Shown here piece by piece: positions 1 through 10,636 of a stretch of DNA of 64,000 nt; position 1 is the first letter of the stretch, and each line of letters opens with the position of its first letter. Made by a program: the position numbers and the translations under genes. The notes beneath the pieces are model-generated. The model saw only the letters and a list, made by a program, of their open reading frames with translations. It was not told where the DNA came from and did not search any database. Origin of the DNA: Heterotrichella gracilis. Lineage: Eukaryota > Sar > Xanthophyceae > Tribonematales > Xanthonemataceae. The stretch is taken from positions 1 to 64,000 of the forward strand of contig JAULBX010023963.1 of the NCBI GenBank assembly GCA_032358255.1, given 5' to 3'.

Positions 1-217
1 ACCATCTCAAAGTATAGCCAGGTGGGGCCCATATGAATATTCCTGAAACATGCATGCATGCACATGCCCGCATCCAGTGAGCACCACCCAGCACCATAAC
101 CACATCACATACAGGTAAAGGTATATACCAGTCAACAGCAACCAGACCTACCAAGCACCAGCACTGGTTGGACACCCTCCCGGCTGCTTGCTCGCCATGC
201 CGTAGCTTTCGGGCTCA

Positions 218-3200
218 ATGGCAGTCGTGCACGCTTCCCAGCGTGTCCCGACGCTAACCCGCTGGCACCAACAGCGGACACCACAGCGGATCAGGGCTTC
301 TAGCGCCGTCGGTGGAGCTCACCTGCGGCCCGCTGACCCACTTGCCCGCGGCAGCTGGGGGGTGGTGCACGGCGGGCAGCTGTCGGCACGAGGCCGGCGC
401 AACCCCCTTGTGCTGTGCGAGGTGAGTGTTTCTCCTTTAACCCCCAAGTCAGACCCAGCAACCTGCTCCTGTGCTCTCCCGCCAAGTACCTTATGTGTGC
501 TTGTGTTTGTTGACCTGCGCGTGGGTTGCTTTCTTGCAGGCTGCCTCCTCAGACCTCGTCACAGTTGGTAACCACCCTGAGCACAATGGCGCTGCTACCA
601 TGAACCCCAGCGGCCTGTCAACGACCGCTACCAGGGAGGATAGCAACAACGTATCACCGTTTCCCGCCAAGAGCAACATAGTCAGCAGTGACGATGTGAG
701 TTTGGCGTTCCTTCACCCTCTACACATACCCTAAACCCTTAGTAGTTCCTTCACCCTGAACACATATTCCAGGCGCCTCTTACCTCAAACCGCCACTGGG
801 ATACATGCTAGTGCTGGTACACCCGACAGGCGGGGCTCTGGTGTGCGATGCTTGCCAGACAGGGCAAGAGACAAGGGCTCTGTTGGGTGGAGTTTGGCCT
901 TGGGGGGAGTTAACCAGCCATCGGATTGTAAAGCAGAGTAGGGTGTATAGATGTGGGTTTATGGTTTAGCCAGCGGCAATCTCGTCCACTGACAAGCCCA
1001 ACCACCTGTCTGTTGAGGAGGACACCCTGAATCCTAAAGCCTGCACATTGTATCAGAACCCCTGGTGAGGTGCCCCTTGCCTTTGCTCCCGCTGCACCCT
1101 GCCTGGGAGCAGGCCCTTGCCGTTGAGAGCTGGCCTAAAACCCTAAACCCGTAACAGATCCTTGCTGTGAAAAGCTGACCTGAAACCCTAAACACCAAGC
1201 CCTAAGCATGCCCTGATGGCGCTCAATGCTGATCTAGAACTCAACATAGTGCCATCCCCCACCCCGCAGCTTGTCTCCTGGTACCAGTCGCTGGGTGAGC
1301 GGCAGGCGGCGCTTACCCTCCAGCAGCAGGCGCTTACCCTCCAGCAGCAGGCGCTTGACGATGAGTGGACTGATTACACCGAGAAGAGGAACCATCAGGC
1401 TGGCCTGAATCACGTGGAGGAGGGGGCGCAGCAGGTATGCGGCAGGGTGCTTGGTGGCTGTCTTGCTGTACACCTGGTTAAACATGGGCACCATGTACCT
1501 ACCGAAAGCAGCGGGACAACTCAGGAATCCGCCGTGGCTTTGCACAGTTGTGGTGCAGGAGGGTATGTCAACATGCCTTGTGGAAAGTGCCCCTCCACCC
1601 CACCCCACCCCACCCACCTACCTTGTGCACAGTGGTACTCAGCCCACAAAGCATGGAGTTCAATGCCTGGGTATGCATGTATTACTTGGATACCGACAGG
1701 GGCCGTACACCGAATTTGGATACCGGCAAGCCGAGGTAGCGGGGACCTGGTCCCGAGGTCGAAGACCGAGGGATCGGTATATAAACGAGGTGAACGCCCC
1801 AGGAGGTATCCAAGGGGCTTCCATACCAAATACCGTGGTTTGAGGCAGATCCATCTCATTCTTGCCTGCAATCGGACGCACGATGGAACGCATGCTTCGT
1901 GTTAACGTTCGATTGGATGCAAGGGTTGCATCACTGTTCGATACCACTGTTCAAATGGACGCATATGCATGCATGCGTTGCACCATTACTGTTCGATGCT
2001 ATCACACGCTTGCCGGCCGTTTACTGACCACCTTGCTGTTCTGAACCTCAGTGCCGGTGCATTGTTGTGAACCTTGCTCTGATCGTTGCTAGATTGTAAC
2101 CAGTGCACTGTGAAACAGGGCTAACACAGCGATGCACGTGCTGGCCATGTGATGCACGTGCATCGCTGTCCAGCCAGAGCTGTGCACCTTGCTGCTTTGC
2201 GTGGGTGGTGTGCACGCTGCATCGCTGTGTAGGTTGTGTTTAAACGGCTCAGCTGATGTGGAGCTTGTTGTAATGCCTGCTGTGAGTCTCTTAGTTTTGC
2301 CCTGTGCATCGTTGTGAGCCTTGCTAAAGCCCTAGATCCAGTGCCACGTCCTGCATCGCTGTATACCTTGTACACTGCTTTGCATTTTTGTGAAGCTTGC
2401 TACTCAATTCCAGGTGATTCCGTTGAACGTTGCTGTCTTGTGCATTGCTTCAAGCTCGCATGGTGTAGCATATGCATGCATGCTCATGATGTCTCCTTGC
2501 CTGATATTTCGCCGATGCGTTTGCTGTCCACATTGCTGTTCTGACGTGAATGAGGGGTGAACGGGTGCAATCCCATGACACGGGGGTGCATTCCCACGAT
2601 GCGGGGGTACATGGGTGGGATACGGGGGTACATGGTCACGATGCGGGAATACATGGGCTGCTCATGTATCCCCGCATCGTGGCCATGTACCCCCGCATCG
2701 CACCCATGTACCCCCCGCATCGTGGAAAAGCGGGGAAACATGGGGTCATGTGCCCCCTGCCGAAAACCGCGATGCGGTATGGAAGGCATCCTGTGCCGCC
2801 CAACTCGTAAGCCACCCCTTGTTGAAGGGTAGACCTGGGCTCCAGCGCCCCGCTGTAAAACTAAATGATGATGAGCAATAAGGAATGTGTCCCCATCTGC
2901 GTGTGTACCATGGTATACCAGGCCCCCTGTAGAATGAATTAAAATGAGAACTAATTGATAGTATTTCTTTGATGTAATGAATGATCATAAATAGACAACA
3001 CATAATTTATCTCTATCCCCACATGTACCAGGCCCCCCTGCAGCAATACAACGGCGCCGCGCCTGCCCAGGACAACACCGCAGCCCCTGGTATCAGCGCG
3101 CCTGGCGGCAGAAGCGGTGACGCGTTGGAAGAGCCCGGTCCGCCTGCCGAAGTGCTGCCACCTGCCGCAAGTCCCATCATATTTCAGGGGGAGCAGTGGG

Positions 3201-4968
3201 CGTAGGCGGTGCGTGTGATAGGGGCGGTTAGTTGGTAGGTGTAGGGTTTAGGGCACTGGATGGGCAGCTCCCAGCTTTGGTGCCACTGGGGCAATGTGGT
3301 GGTAGGGTTTAGGGTTTAGGAACAGGGGTGCAGTGGGGTAGGCCACCGCACAGGTGGCAATGCAACAAGCCTACTTTTGTGTTGTTTGAGTGGAAGCAGT
3401 GGGACTTGTTTGTTGATTCAGGTGTGTGCTTCATAATGTGAGTGTTTCCTGCTGTAACCCCAAAGTCAGACGCAGCACCCTGTCCCATACTCGCATGCTA
3501 AGGATGAAGGATTGTGGGTGGGTTATGTCCTTGCTTCTGTAATTGTCGCCTGGGTTGGTGTTTAGGGCTTAGGATGTAGGGTTTAGGGTAACGTCCTTGC
3601 TTCTGTAACTGACGCATGGGTGGGTGTTTTGCAGGCTGGCAGGGCAAAATTCTTGGCTACAGACTCTACAACCTAAACCCTAAACAGTCCTGATCTCCAC
3701 GCCAATCTTGGCTACAAACCCTAAACCCTAAGTCCTAAACAGTCCAAATCTCCACGCCAATCTTGGCTACAAACCCTAAACCCTAAACCCTAAACAGTCC
3801 TGATCTCCACGCCAATTTTGGCTCAACGTCGACCCTAACCTCTACAGCCTACTGGTGTCCACGCCACTTTCGCAGGCTGCCAGGGCAAAAGAGTTCAGCA
3901 TGGACAATGACATACTCTTGACCGTTCCAATTAAGTACCCAGATAGTGACGATGAGGATGAGGATGAGGATGAGGGCGATGGCACCACCAAGACCATCAC
4001 CAAGATCATCATCCAGCCAGACGGCCAGCCAGAGCCCATGCATGAGATGAACAAGTTCCTCCCCGCAAGCCTGCCGATAGATTGCTTCACGAGCTTCCAG
4101 AGCGTCAACATGCCACTGGTGTACACGCTCGGCATGGCAGACCTCATGCACGTGACAGACGAGCCGCTCAGGTGCATGCTGAACCGCATCTTGCACAAGA
4201 GGGGCCTGCGCCGCCTGCAGCGAGCGCGGCCGGTGATCAATGCAGCTGAGGATTATGCTGACACAGAACTCTTTGTGTACGACAAGCAGCACTTGCGGGA
4301 GTGCATCAAGGAGTTGGTGCATGAAGTCACTGGCGACGGGGAGGCCTGGAACGTGGAGGTGCTGCTCCACCCAAACCCTAAACCCTAACTCGTTAACCCT
4401 AAACCCTGACCCCCTGTGACAGTCACTGGAAACAGGGAGGAATGGCACGTGGAGGTGCTGCTAGAATCTTATTTATAAGGTACTGAAACCTTTTTTCATT
4501 ATTTCGTTACAAAGTTGTTTTGGGTATCTTGTTTGTTTATTGACAATCGGGATATTCAGCAGTTTTCATTTTGTTCATTTATTCACCGTTGGGATGTGCA
4601 GGTGCTGCCTCAACCCTCAACCCTAAACCCTACACCTCAACGTGCAGGTGCTGCTCAGCCAGTGGGCCAAGGCTGCCTCAACCCTAAACTCGGCACCATA
4701 AACCCTAATTCCTCAACCTTAATCCCTGAACCTCAACGTGCAGGTGCTGCTTAGCCAGTGGGCCAAGGCTCGAGACGAGTGGAACCTGCGGTCTCGTCTC
4801 AACTGTTGGTATGCAACACCTGCCACCTTCGACGTGTGCAATCTGGTGGAGCTGGAACAACTGCAGGAGTTTATAGAAGAGGACGAGGAGTTTGCTCCCT
4901 ACCGCGAGCTCACAAAGTTCCTGGCCATCGCTGCGCACAAGGACCTGCAGGGCGAGCTCAACTGGTGA
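218..4968 (+). CDS. Unrecognised multi-exon gene, left copy of an inverted pair
   Basis: I do not recognise this protein. The exon model is partial. Blocks conserved with the right copy are 218-421, 540-695 (52 codons), about 950-1064 (contains LSVEEDTLNPK), about 1200-1434 (a Gln-rich heptad stretch with repeated ALTLQQQ, probably coiled coil), 3032-3208 (Pro/Ala-rich), 3876-4358 (161 codons) and 4744-4968 (75 codons with stop). The 3876-4358 exon has an acidic run (SDDEDEDEDE) followed by a well-conserved core with VNMPLVY, GMADLMHVTDEPLRCMLNRI and DKQHLRECIKELVHEVTG. The last exon ends in FAPYRELTKFLAIAAHKDLQ. Splice sites are typical CAG|GT. One in-frame TAG at 3203-3205 lies three codons before the apparent end of the 3032-3208 exon, where the right copy has GAG, so this copy may be truncated or spliced differently. 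Conservation of reading frame in both copies supports real coding history. Confidence 0.55.
1676..2781. mobile_element. 1.1 kb insertion present only in the left arm
   Basis: The right arm runs without interruption from the reverse complement of GGTATGCATGGCAT into the block matching 2782 onward (7927-7900). In the left arm the same point is split by about 1,106 bases. The hexamer GGTATG occurs at both edges (1670-1675 and 2776-2781) and could be a target-site duplication. Inside are a 26-bp-scale direct repeat with TTGGATACCG near the start, a TATA-like stretch TATATAA at about 1779-1785, loose degenerate repeats at 2030-2540 and the long hairpin at 2594-2725. I see no convincing terminal inverted repeats, transposase or reverse transcriptase, so the class is unknown; it could also be sequence lost from the right arm. 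Confidence 0.5.
2594..2725. repeat. Long near-perfect hairpin built from a 20-bp unit
   Basis: Bases 2594-2655 are an almost perfect inverted copy of 2663-2725, leaving a 7-base loop (2656-2662). Each arm contains three versions of the unit CACGATGCGGGGGTACATGG. The stem would be about 62 bp with only a handful of mismatches. It lies inside the left-arm insertion. Confidence 0.85.
3660..3830 (+). repeat. 55-bp tandem repeat with telomere-like core
   Basis: Three copies of a unit containing CTCCACGCCAATCTTGGCTA plus a CCCTAAA run start at 3695, 3750 and 3805, a spacing of exactly 55 bases. A degenerate fourth copy ends at the acceptor before the 3876 exon. The right arm has only one copy of the equivalent sequence, so the array grew after the two gene copies separated. 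Confidence 0.8.
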
Positions 4969-6032
4969 CCAGTTTGAGGGGTGGTGAAACATGCAGGGGG
5001 GGGTTCCATGCGGATTTGGATGGCTAGCCAGCGGTTGCAGCATTAATGCCCTGGTGACCTGGTGGTAGAAATGTGGATGATTTTGTAGCGCATTCAGAAC
5101 TACGGGGTCTGTGTATGTTGAGGTGCAACCGCATGGCAGCGGTACTGAGCCTCATGGCATTGTGGATACAAGGTATATTTGGTCCTAACTAGTAGTCTGC
5201 TGGCAGATGTGGGCATGGCGACATGCAGTCGGCTAGCTATGTTAGTGCGCTTGTTGAAAATGCCATGCAGTGTCATCGACTGCTGGGTGGGCGTTTGGGG
5301 CTGGTGCGGGTATGGTGGTGGACCATCACGTGACGTGAGGGTGTCATGCGAGTCCCGGACCTGCCCAATAACACAGTGATTGTCTGGGCATGGCCACGTA
5401 TGGCAGTTGAATTCTCAGACTGATTGAATTGCTGCACGATGATAAGTAGACAGCTGTAGACAGTGCAAGCAGTTGCCTGGCACTCTGTTCAGAGGTTCTG
5501 CGGTGATAGGCGCCAGGCTTTCTAGGACCACAATGTTTGAGCATGGCGTGGGGTTTGGTGATGTTGTACAAGCTTGCAAGTTACAGCAGGACACTTCATA
5601 TCCACAATTACAGAATATTTAGTTCAGGTGTTCAACACCAAACTCCGCTTTGAGTGTAAGAAAATATAAAATGGCAATGCAAACTTGAATTGAGGATTGA
5701 GAAGGATGGTACTCTGCAATGATTGCGATCCCAATGGGTTGAGTTTCAACGCGTGGCGCTGCGCCTACTGAACTTCCTTCCAGGGCTTCCAACAGACCAG
5801 GAGTATCAGTGATAGCCCGACAGCAAGTGCATGAGCACGTCTGCATGCGCATCCAGCACCGCTAGCTGGCGCTCTGTGTGGGCAAGCTACTTAGATTCAT
5901 GTCTACCATGCGTCTAACATGTTCTCAGAGGTGCATGGTCTCTCTGGTGCGAGAGAGGGCTTCACAACTGTAGCCCTCTATAATGGCCTGTCGATGGCAC
6001 AAGCGCTGATTTCCACAATCGTTCACACCAGG
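4969..6032. other. Spacer between the convergent gene copies
   Basis: This is the centre of the inverted repeat. I found no supported coding region or RNA gene. It should hold both 3' untranslated regions. Its two halves are not obviously inverted copies of each other, so the symmetry stops at about the stop codons. Confidence 0.5.
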
Positions 6033-9000
6033 TCACCAGTTGAGCTGGCCTTGCAAGTCTTTGTGCGCAGCGATGGCCAGGACCCTGGTGAGCTCGCGGT
6101 AAGGAGCAAACTCCTCGTCCTCTTTGATGCACTCTTGCAACAGCTCAAGCTCCAGCAGGTTGCACACGTCGAAGGTGGCAGGTGCCCAATTGTGGAGACG
6201 GTCCCACAGGTACCACTCGCCACCAGCCTTGGACCACTGGCTGAGCAGCACCTGCACGTGGAGGGTCAGGGTTTAGAGTTGAAGGTTCAGGGTGTAGGGT
6301 GTAGGCAGCCTTGGACCACTGGCTGAGCGGAACCTGCACGTTACAATGGTGAATAATTAAACAACATTAAAATTAGTTAAAATCCCAGTTGTCAATAAAG
6401 AACAAAATACACAAAACAAATTTGAAAATTATTAAAAGTGTCCCAGTTTTCATAGATAAAATTCGAGCAGCACCTCCACGTCCCAGCCCTCCACGTTTCC
6501 TGTGACTGTCACAGGGAGTTAGGGTTTAGGGTTTACGAGTTAGGGTTTAGGGTTCAGGCGGAGCAGCACCTGCACGTCCCAGTCCTCCCCGTTGCCAGTG
6601 ACCTCATGCACCAACTCCTTGATGCACTCCCGCAACTGCTGCTTGTCGTACCCAAAGTATTCTGTGTCAGCATAATCCTCCACTGCCTCCAACACGAACT
6701 GAGCCCGCTGCCGGCGGCGCAGGCCCCTCCTGTGCAGGATGCGGTTCAGCATGCACCTGAGCGGCTCGTCTGTCACGTGCATGAGGTCCGCCATCCCCAG
6801 CTTGTACACCAGTGGCATGTTGACGCACTGAAACATTGTGCAAAACTGCATCGACATTAGCGCAGGGATAAACCCGTGCTGCTCGTGCATGGGCTCCGGC
6901 GCACTGAGTTCAAGGTTTAGGGTCATGGTGGTGGCATCTTCCTCATCCTCATCGTCACTGTCTGAGTACTCCTTGATTGGAGTGGTCAAGAGTATGGCAT
7001 TATCCTTCCTGAAGTGTTTTGCCCTGGCAGCATGCAAAATTGGCGTGGGCATCAGCAGGGTCCAGGGATTAGGGTTTGTAGCCAAGATTGGAGTGGTCAT
7101 GAATATGGAACAGGTTGCTGGATTTGACTTGGGGGTTACAGGACAAAACGCTCATATCACAAAGCACACGCCTGAAACAACTCAAAACCCTACCCGCCGA
7201 CCCTGAACATGGGAATAGCTGGGGATTGATATTGTTTTGTTGGGATTTTGCCTTCCGACACATGATGCCTTGGCCGCGTGGAAAGCTGAACCAAAATTTC
7301 CGAAGCCTGCTTTGCTCCCCCAAAACCCTAAACCCTAAACCTTCATAGGCCTGTTGCCCTGCCACATGTGCGGTGGCCTACCCCACTGCACCCCTGTTCC
7401 CAAACCCTAAACCCTACCACCACATTGCCCCAGTGGCGCCACAGCTGGGAGCTGCCCATCCAGTGCCCTAAACCCTACACCCACCCAACCTGATCACCCC
7501 TATCACACGCACCGCCTCGGCCCACTGCTCGCCCTTGATTGTTAGGGGCTTTGTGCCAGGTGGCAGCACATCGGCAGGCGGATCCGCCTCCCTCACGGCG
7601 CCGATGCTGCCGCCAGGCGCGCTGATGCCAGGGGCTGCGGTGTTGTGCTGGGCAGGTGCGCCGCCATTGCGTGGCTGCAGGGGGGCCTGGTACATGTGAG
7701 GATAGCGTTAAATTATGTGTTGTCTATTCATTATCATTCATTACATAAAAATTAGTATCATTCAGTTCTCATTTTGATCCATTTTACAGGGGAACTGGTA
7801 TACCATGGTACACATGGAGATGGGGATACATTCCTTATTGTTCATCATCGTTTAGTTTTACAGCGGGGCGCTGGAGCCCAGGCCTACCCTGCAACAAGGG
7901 GTGGCTTATAGTTGCGCGGCACGTTATGCCATGCATACCCAGGCATTGAACTCCATGCTTCATGGGCTTGGTACCACTGTGCGCAAGGTGGGTGGGTGGG
8001 GTGGGGTGGGGGCACTTTCCACAAGGCATGTTGACATACCCTCCTGCACCACAACTGTGCAGAGCCACGGCGGAGATCTGCTTTGTCCCGCTGATTCCGG
8101 TAGTTACATGGTGCCCATGTTTAACCAGATGTACAGCGTGACAGCCACCAAGCCTGCTGCGCCCCCTCCTCCAGGTGATTCAGGCCAGCCCCCTGGTTCC
8201 TCTTCTCGGTGTAGTCAATCCACTCCTCGTCAAGCGCGTGCTGCTGGAGGGTAAGCGCGTGCTGCTGAAGGGTAAGCGCGTGCTGCCGCTGGTGCAGCGA
8301 CTGGTACCAGGAGACAAGCTGCGGGGTGGGGGATGGCACTCTGTTGGGTTCTAGATCAGCTTTGAGCACCAACAAGGCATGCTTAGGGCTTGGGGTTTAG
8401 GGTTTCAGGACAGCTTTGCGCGGCCAGGGCCTGATAAGGGTGTAGGGTTTCAGGCCAGCTTTCAACGGCAAGGGCCTGCTCCCAGGCAGTGCGCAGCGGG
8501 AGCAAAGGCAAGGGGCACCTCACCAGGGGTTTTGATAAAATGTGCAGGGTTTAGGGTTCAGGGTGTCCTCCTCAACAGACAGATGGCTTGGCGTGTTGGT
8601 GGACAAGAGTGCCGTTGGCCAAACCCTAAAACCGGATATATGCACCCCACGCTGCTTTACAATCCGCCAGGAGGGTCATCAATTTGTAGAAATTTGGCTG
8701 ATACCCCCCCCAAGGCAGTGTCTACCCAACAGTCCCCTGTCTCTGCCCTGTCTGACAAGCATCGCACACAAGTGCCCCGCCTGTGAGGTGTACCAGCACC
8801 AGCATGTATCCCAGTGGCTAAACCCTACACCCTACACCCCACACCCTAAACAGTGGCCAAATGTGAGGTGTACCAGCACCAGCATGTATCCCAGTGGCGG
8901 TTTGAGGTGGGAGGCGCCTGGGGTATGTGTTCAGGGGTGAAGGAACCGTCAAGGGTTTTGGTTTAGGTATGTGTTCCGCGTGAAGGAACGCCATACTCAC

Positions 9001-9637
9001 ATCGTCACTGCTGACTAGGTAGCTGGCGACGACAGAAGGCACTGCAGCCCTGGTAGCCCTGTTGCGAGAGCTCGTTGAAACTCCCTTGAGAGTTTTGGCG
9101 GCAGCGCCATCGTCCACAGGGTGGCCACTGCCTGTGGGTTGGTCTGATGGGTCAGCCTGCAACCCAAGTGCTTGCCAACTCACCGATGCCACGGGTACTT
9201 GGGGTATAGCGGTATGTCCAGGTACTACATGATATGGGTTATGGCATTACAACGAAGTACTGCGCAAGCACAGGTACTTGGCTGAAGCGAACAGCTGCAC
9301 TCAACCCTAAACCCTAAACCCCAGCTGGTCGCTAGCCCACGCAAGGACGCCTGTTCCATGGCCTGACTTGGGTTAAGATTTTAGGGTTCATGGTTGAAGG
9401 AGGAGACCGCTCACCTGCACCCGGGGGGGTGGGTCGGCCTCGTGCTGGCAGGTGTTGCCTGCCGTGGGTCGGCCTGGTCCCGACAGATGTTGACACACCC
9501 CAGCTGCGGCGGACAGGTGGGCCAGCAACGGACCGCAGATGAACGCCACTGACGGCGGTACAAGCCCTGATCCGCTGTGCTGTCCGCTGTTGGCAGGCTA
9601 CCGTCGGGATACGCTGGGAAGGGTGCACGACTGCCAT
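6033..9637 (-). pseudogene. Unrecognised multi-exon gene, right copy, possibly decaying
   Basis: This is the counterpart of the gene at 218-4968. Conserved blocks, in transcript order, are 9637-9415, 9156-9001 (exactly 156 nt in both copies), about 8610-8540, 8381-8154 (228 nt in both), 7686-7513, 7031-6570 (154 codons) and 6251-6033 (73 codons with stop). The core again reads VNMPLVYKLGMADLMHVTDE and DKQQLRECIKELVHEVTG. The 7686-7513 exon has no premature stop here. However, two splice sites look damaged: the acceptor before 7031 reads GCAT instead of GCAG, and the donor after 8154 reads CAG|GCTTGG instead of CAG|GT. The first block also leaves a different phase from its left partner. Alternative nearby sites could rescue it, so calling it a pseudogene is an inference. 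Confidence 0.45.
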
Positions 9638-9639
9638 CG

Positions 9640-10636
9640 AGGCCGAAAGCTACGGCTTGGCAAGCAAGCAGCCGGGAGGGTGTCCAACCAATGCTGGTGC
9701 TTAATAGGCCAAGGTGCTGTCGAGTAAATACTACATTTACTTGTATATGATATGGTTATGGTGCTGGGGTGTTGGTCACTCGATGGGGGCATATGCATGC
9801 ATGTATTCGTGCATAAGAACCCCAGGTGGCTTTTGAGTGAACGGTGAGATATCACACATCGGGTATCAGACATAGGAGAAGATCGTATGCGCCTGCATTG
9901 ATAAGTGGGCCAGGAGTGATCACAGTGTGCCAGGTGCATATTTATACCTAGGGTTAATTTTGAGCCCTAGGGTTTTGGGGTCCACCCTGAAAGAAAGAAA
10001 GCGCCCACAGGGAACAGCCAGGCACAACACACACAACAAAATGGAACCCTACATGTAGCACACAGCGACTGTGATCAGGAATGATACGGTGTCTCTGCGA
10101 CTTCACAATTGTCGCTGCAATGGATCATCCTGCGGTCCCAGCCTGGGTACCTGGTACACCTGAAGTGCTGCAGCCACGCACATCATCCGCAAACACTGCC
10201 AGGATTGCCAATAACCCCCCTTAATTTAATGTTGTCAGCTAGCAGGACTGTCTATTTGCAGTTTGTGACAGCCAGCCAAGCACAGCGGTTGCCTTGACTC
10301 AAGGCTTGAGCGCATCCCAAACAGCTCCCACTCAGAACCAAAGGACAGAAATCCAAAAGCCATACCAGCTACGCACAGCCCCCCCCACAAAAAGCCAAGC
10401 AGCTCAGAAACAAAGCAAGCCTAGGCGCTGCTCCCATGTAGCAGCACTGTGTACTTGCACTTTGCCAACAGTCAGCCAAACCAATACCGTAACGCATGAC
10501 TGCTTTCAGGAGTCTCCCCCACCTGCTCCCGCAGCTTGGCTTACATCAAACCCCTGGCCAATGCCCATGAACCCAAGGCCGGGACCAAGAACAATGGACC
10601 CCAGACGAAGCCAGCCAGATTGAAAAGAAAGACATT
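9640..10636. other. Gene-free region upstream of the right gene copy and downstream of trigger factor
   Basis: The part up to about 9840 still matches the left edge of the window. The rest has no supported gene. Its right half is filled with decayed copies of the last trigger factor exon. Confidence 0.5.
10240..10600 (-). repeat. Two decayed copies of the trigger factor terminal exon
   Basis: Positions 10421-10583 resemble 10637-10795, the last trigger factor exon, including the CTGCTCCCATG and GTCTCCCCCACCTGCTCCC stretches. A weaker copy lies at about 10240-10310. Both have lost the reading frame. They lie downstream of the stop codon on the gene strand. Confidence 0.75.

Larger units (their letters stand above)
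1..9840. repeat. Large imperfect inverted repeat carrying a convergent gene pair
   Basis: The left part (1-4968, + strand) matches the reverse complement of the right part (9840-6033) block by block: 218-421 with 9637-9415, 540-695 with 9156-9001, 1207-1434 with 8381-8154, 3032-3208 with 7686-7513, 3876-4358 with 7031-6570 and 4744-4968 with 6251-6033. Exon blocks are well conserved and introns poorly. Similarity still exists at base 1, so the left arm may continue outside the window. The arms differ by a 1.1 kb insertion at 1676-2781 and by numbers of small repeats. The 4969-6032 spacer separates the two stop codons. The divergence argues against a recent palindrome or an assembly artefact. 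Confidence 0.85.

Noticed and set aside
3656-3800. CCCTAAA runs as a true chromosome end
   Set aside because: Only two to four motif copies at a time, mixed with unique sequence and in both orientations; genes continue on both sides.
6033-9637. Assembly-induced palindrome
   Set aside because: The two arms differ by many substitutions, indels and a 1.1 kb insertion, so they are not the same reads assembled twice.
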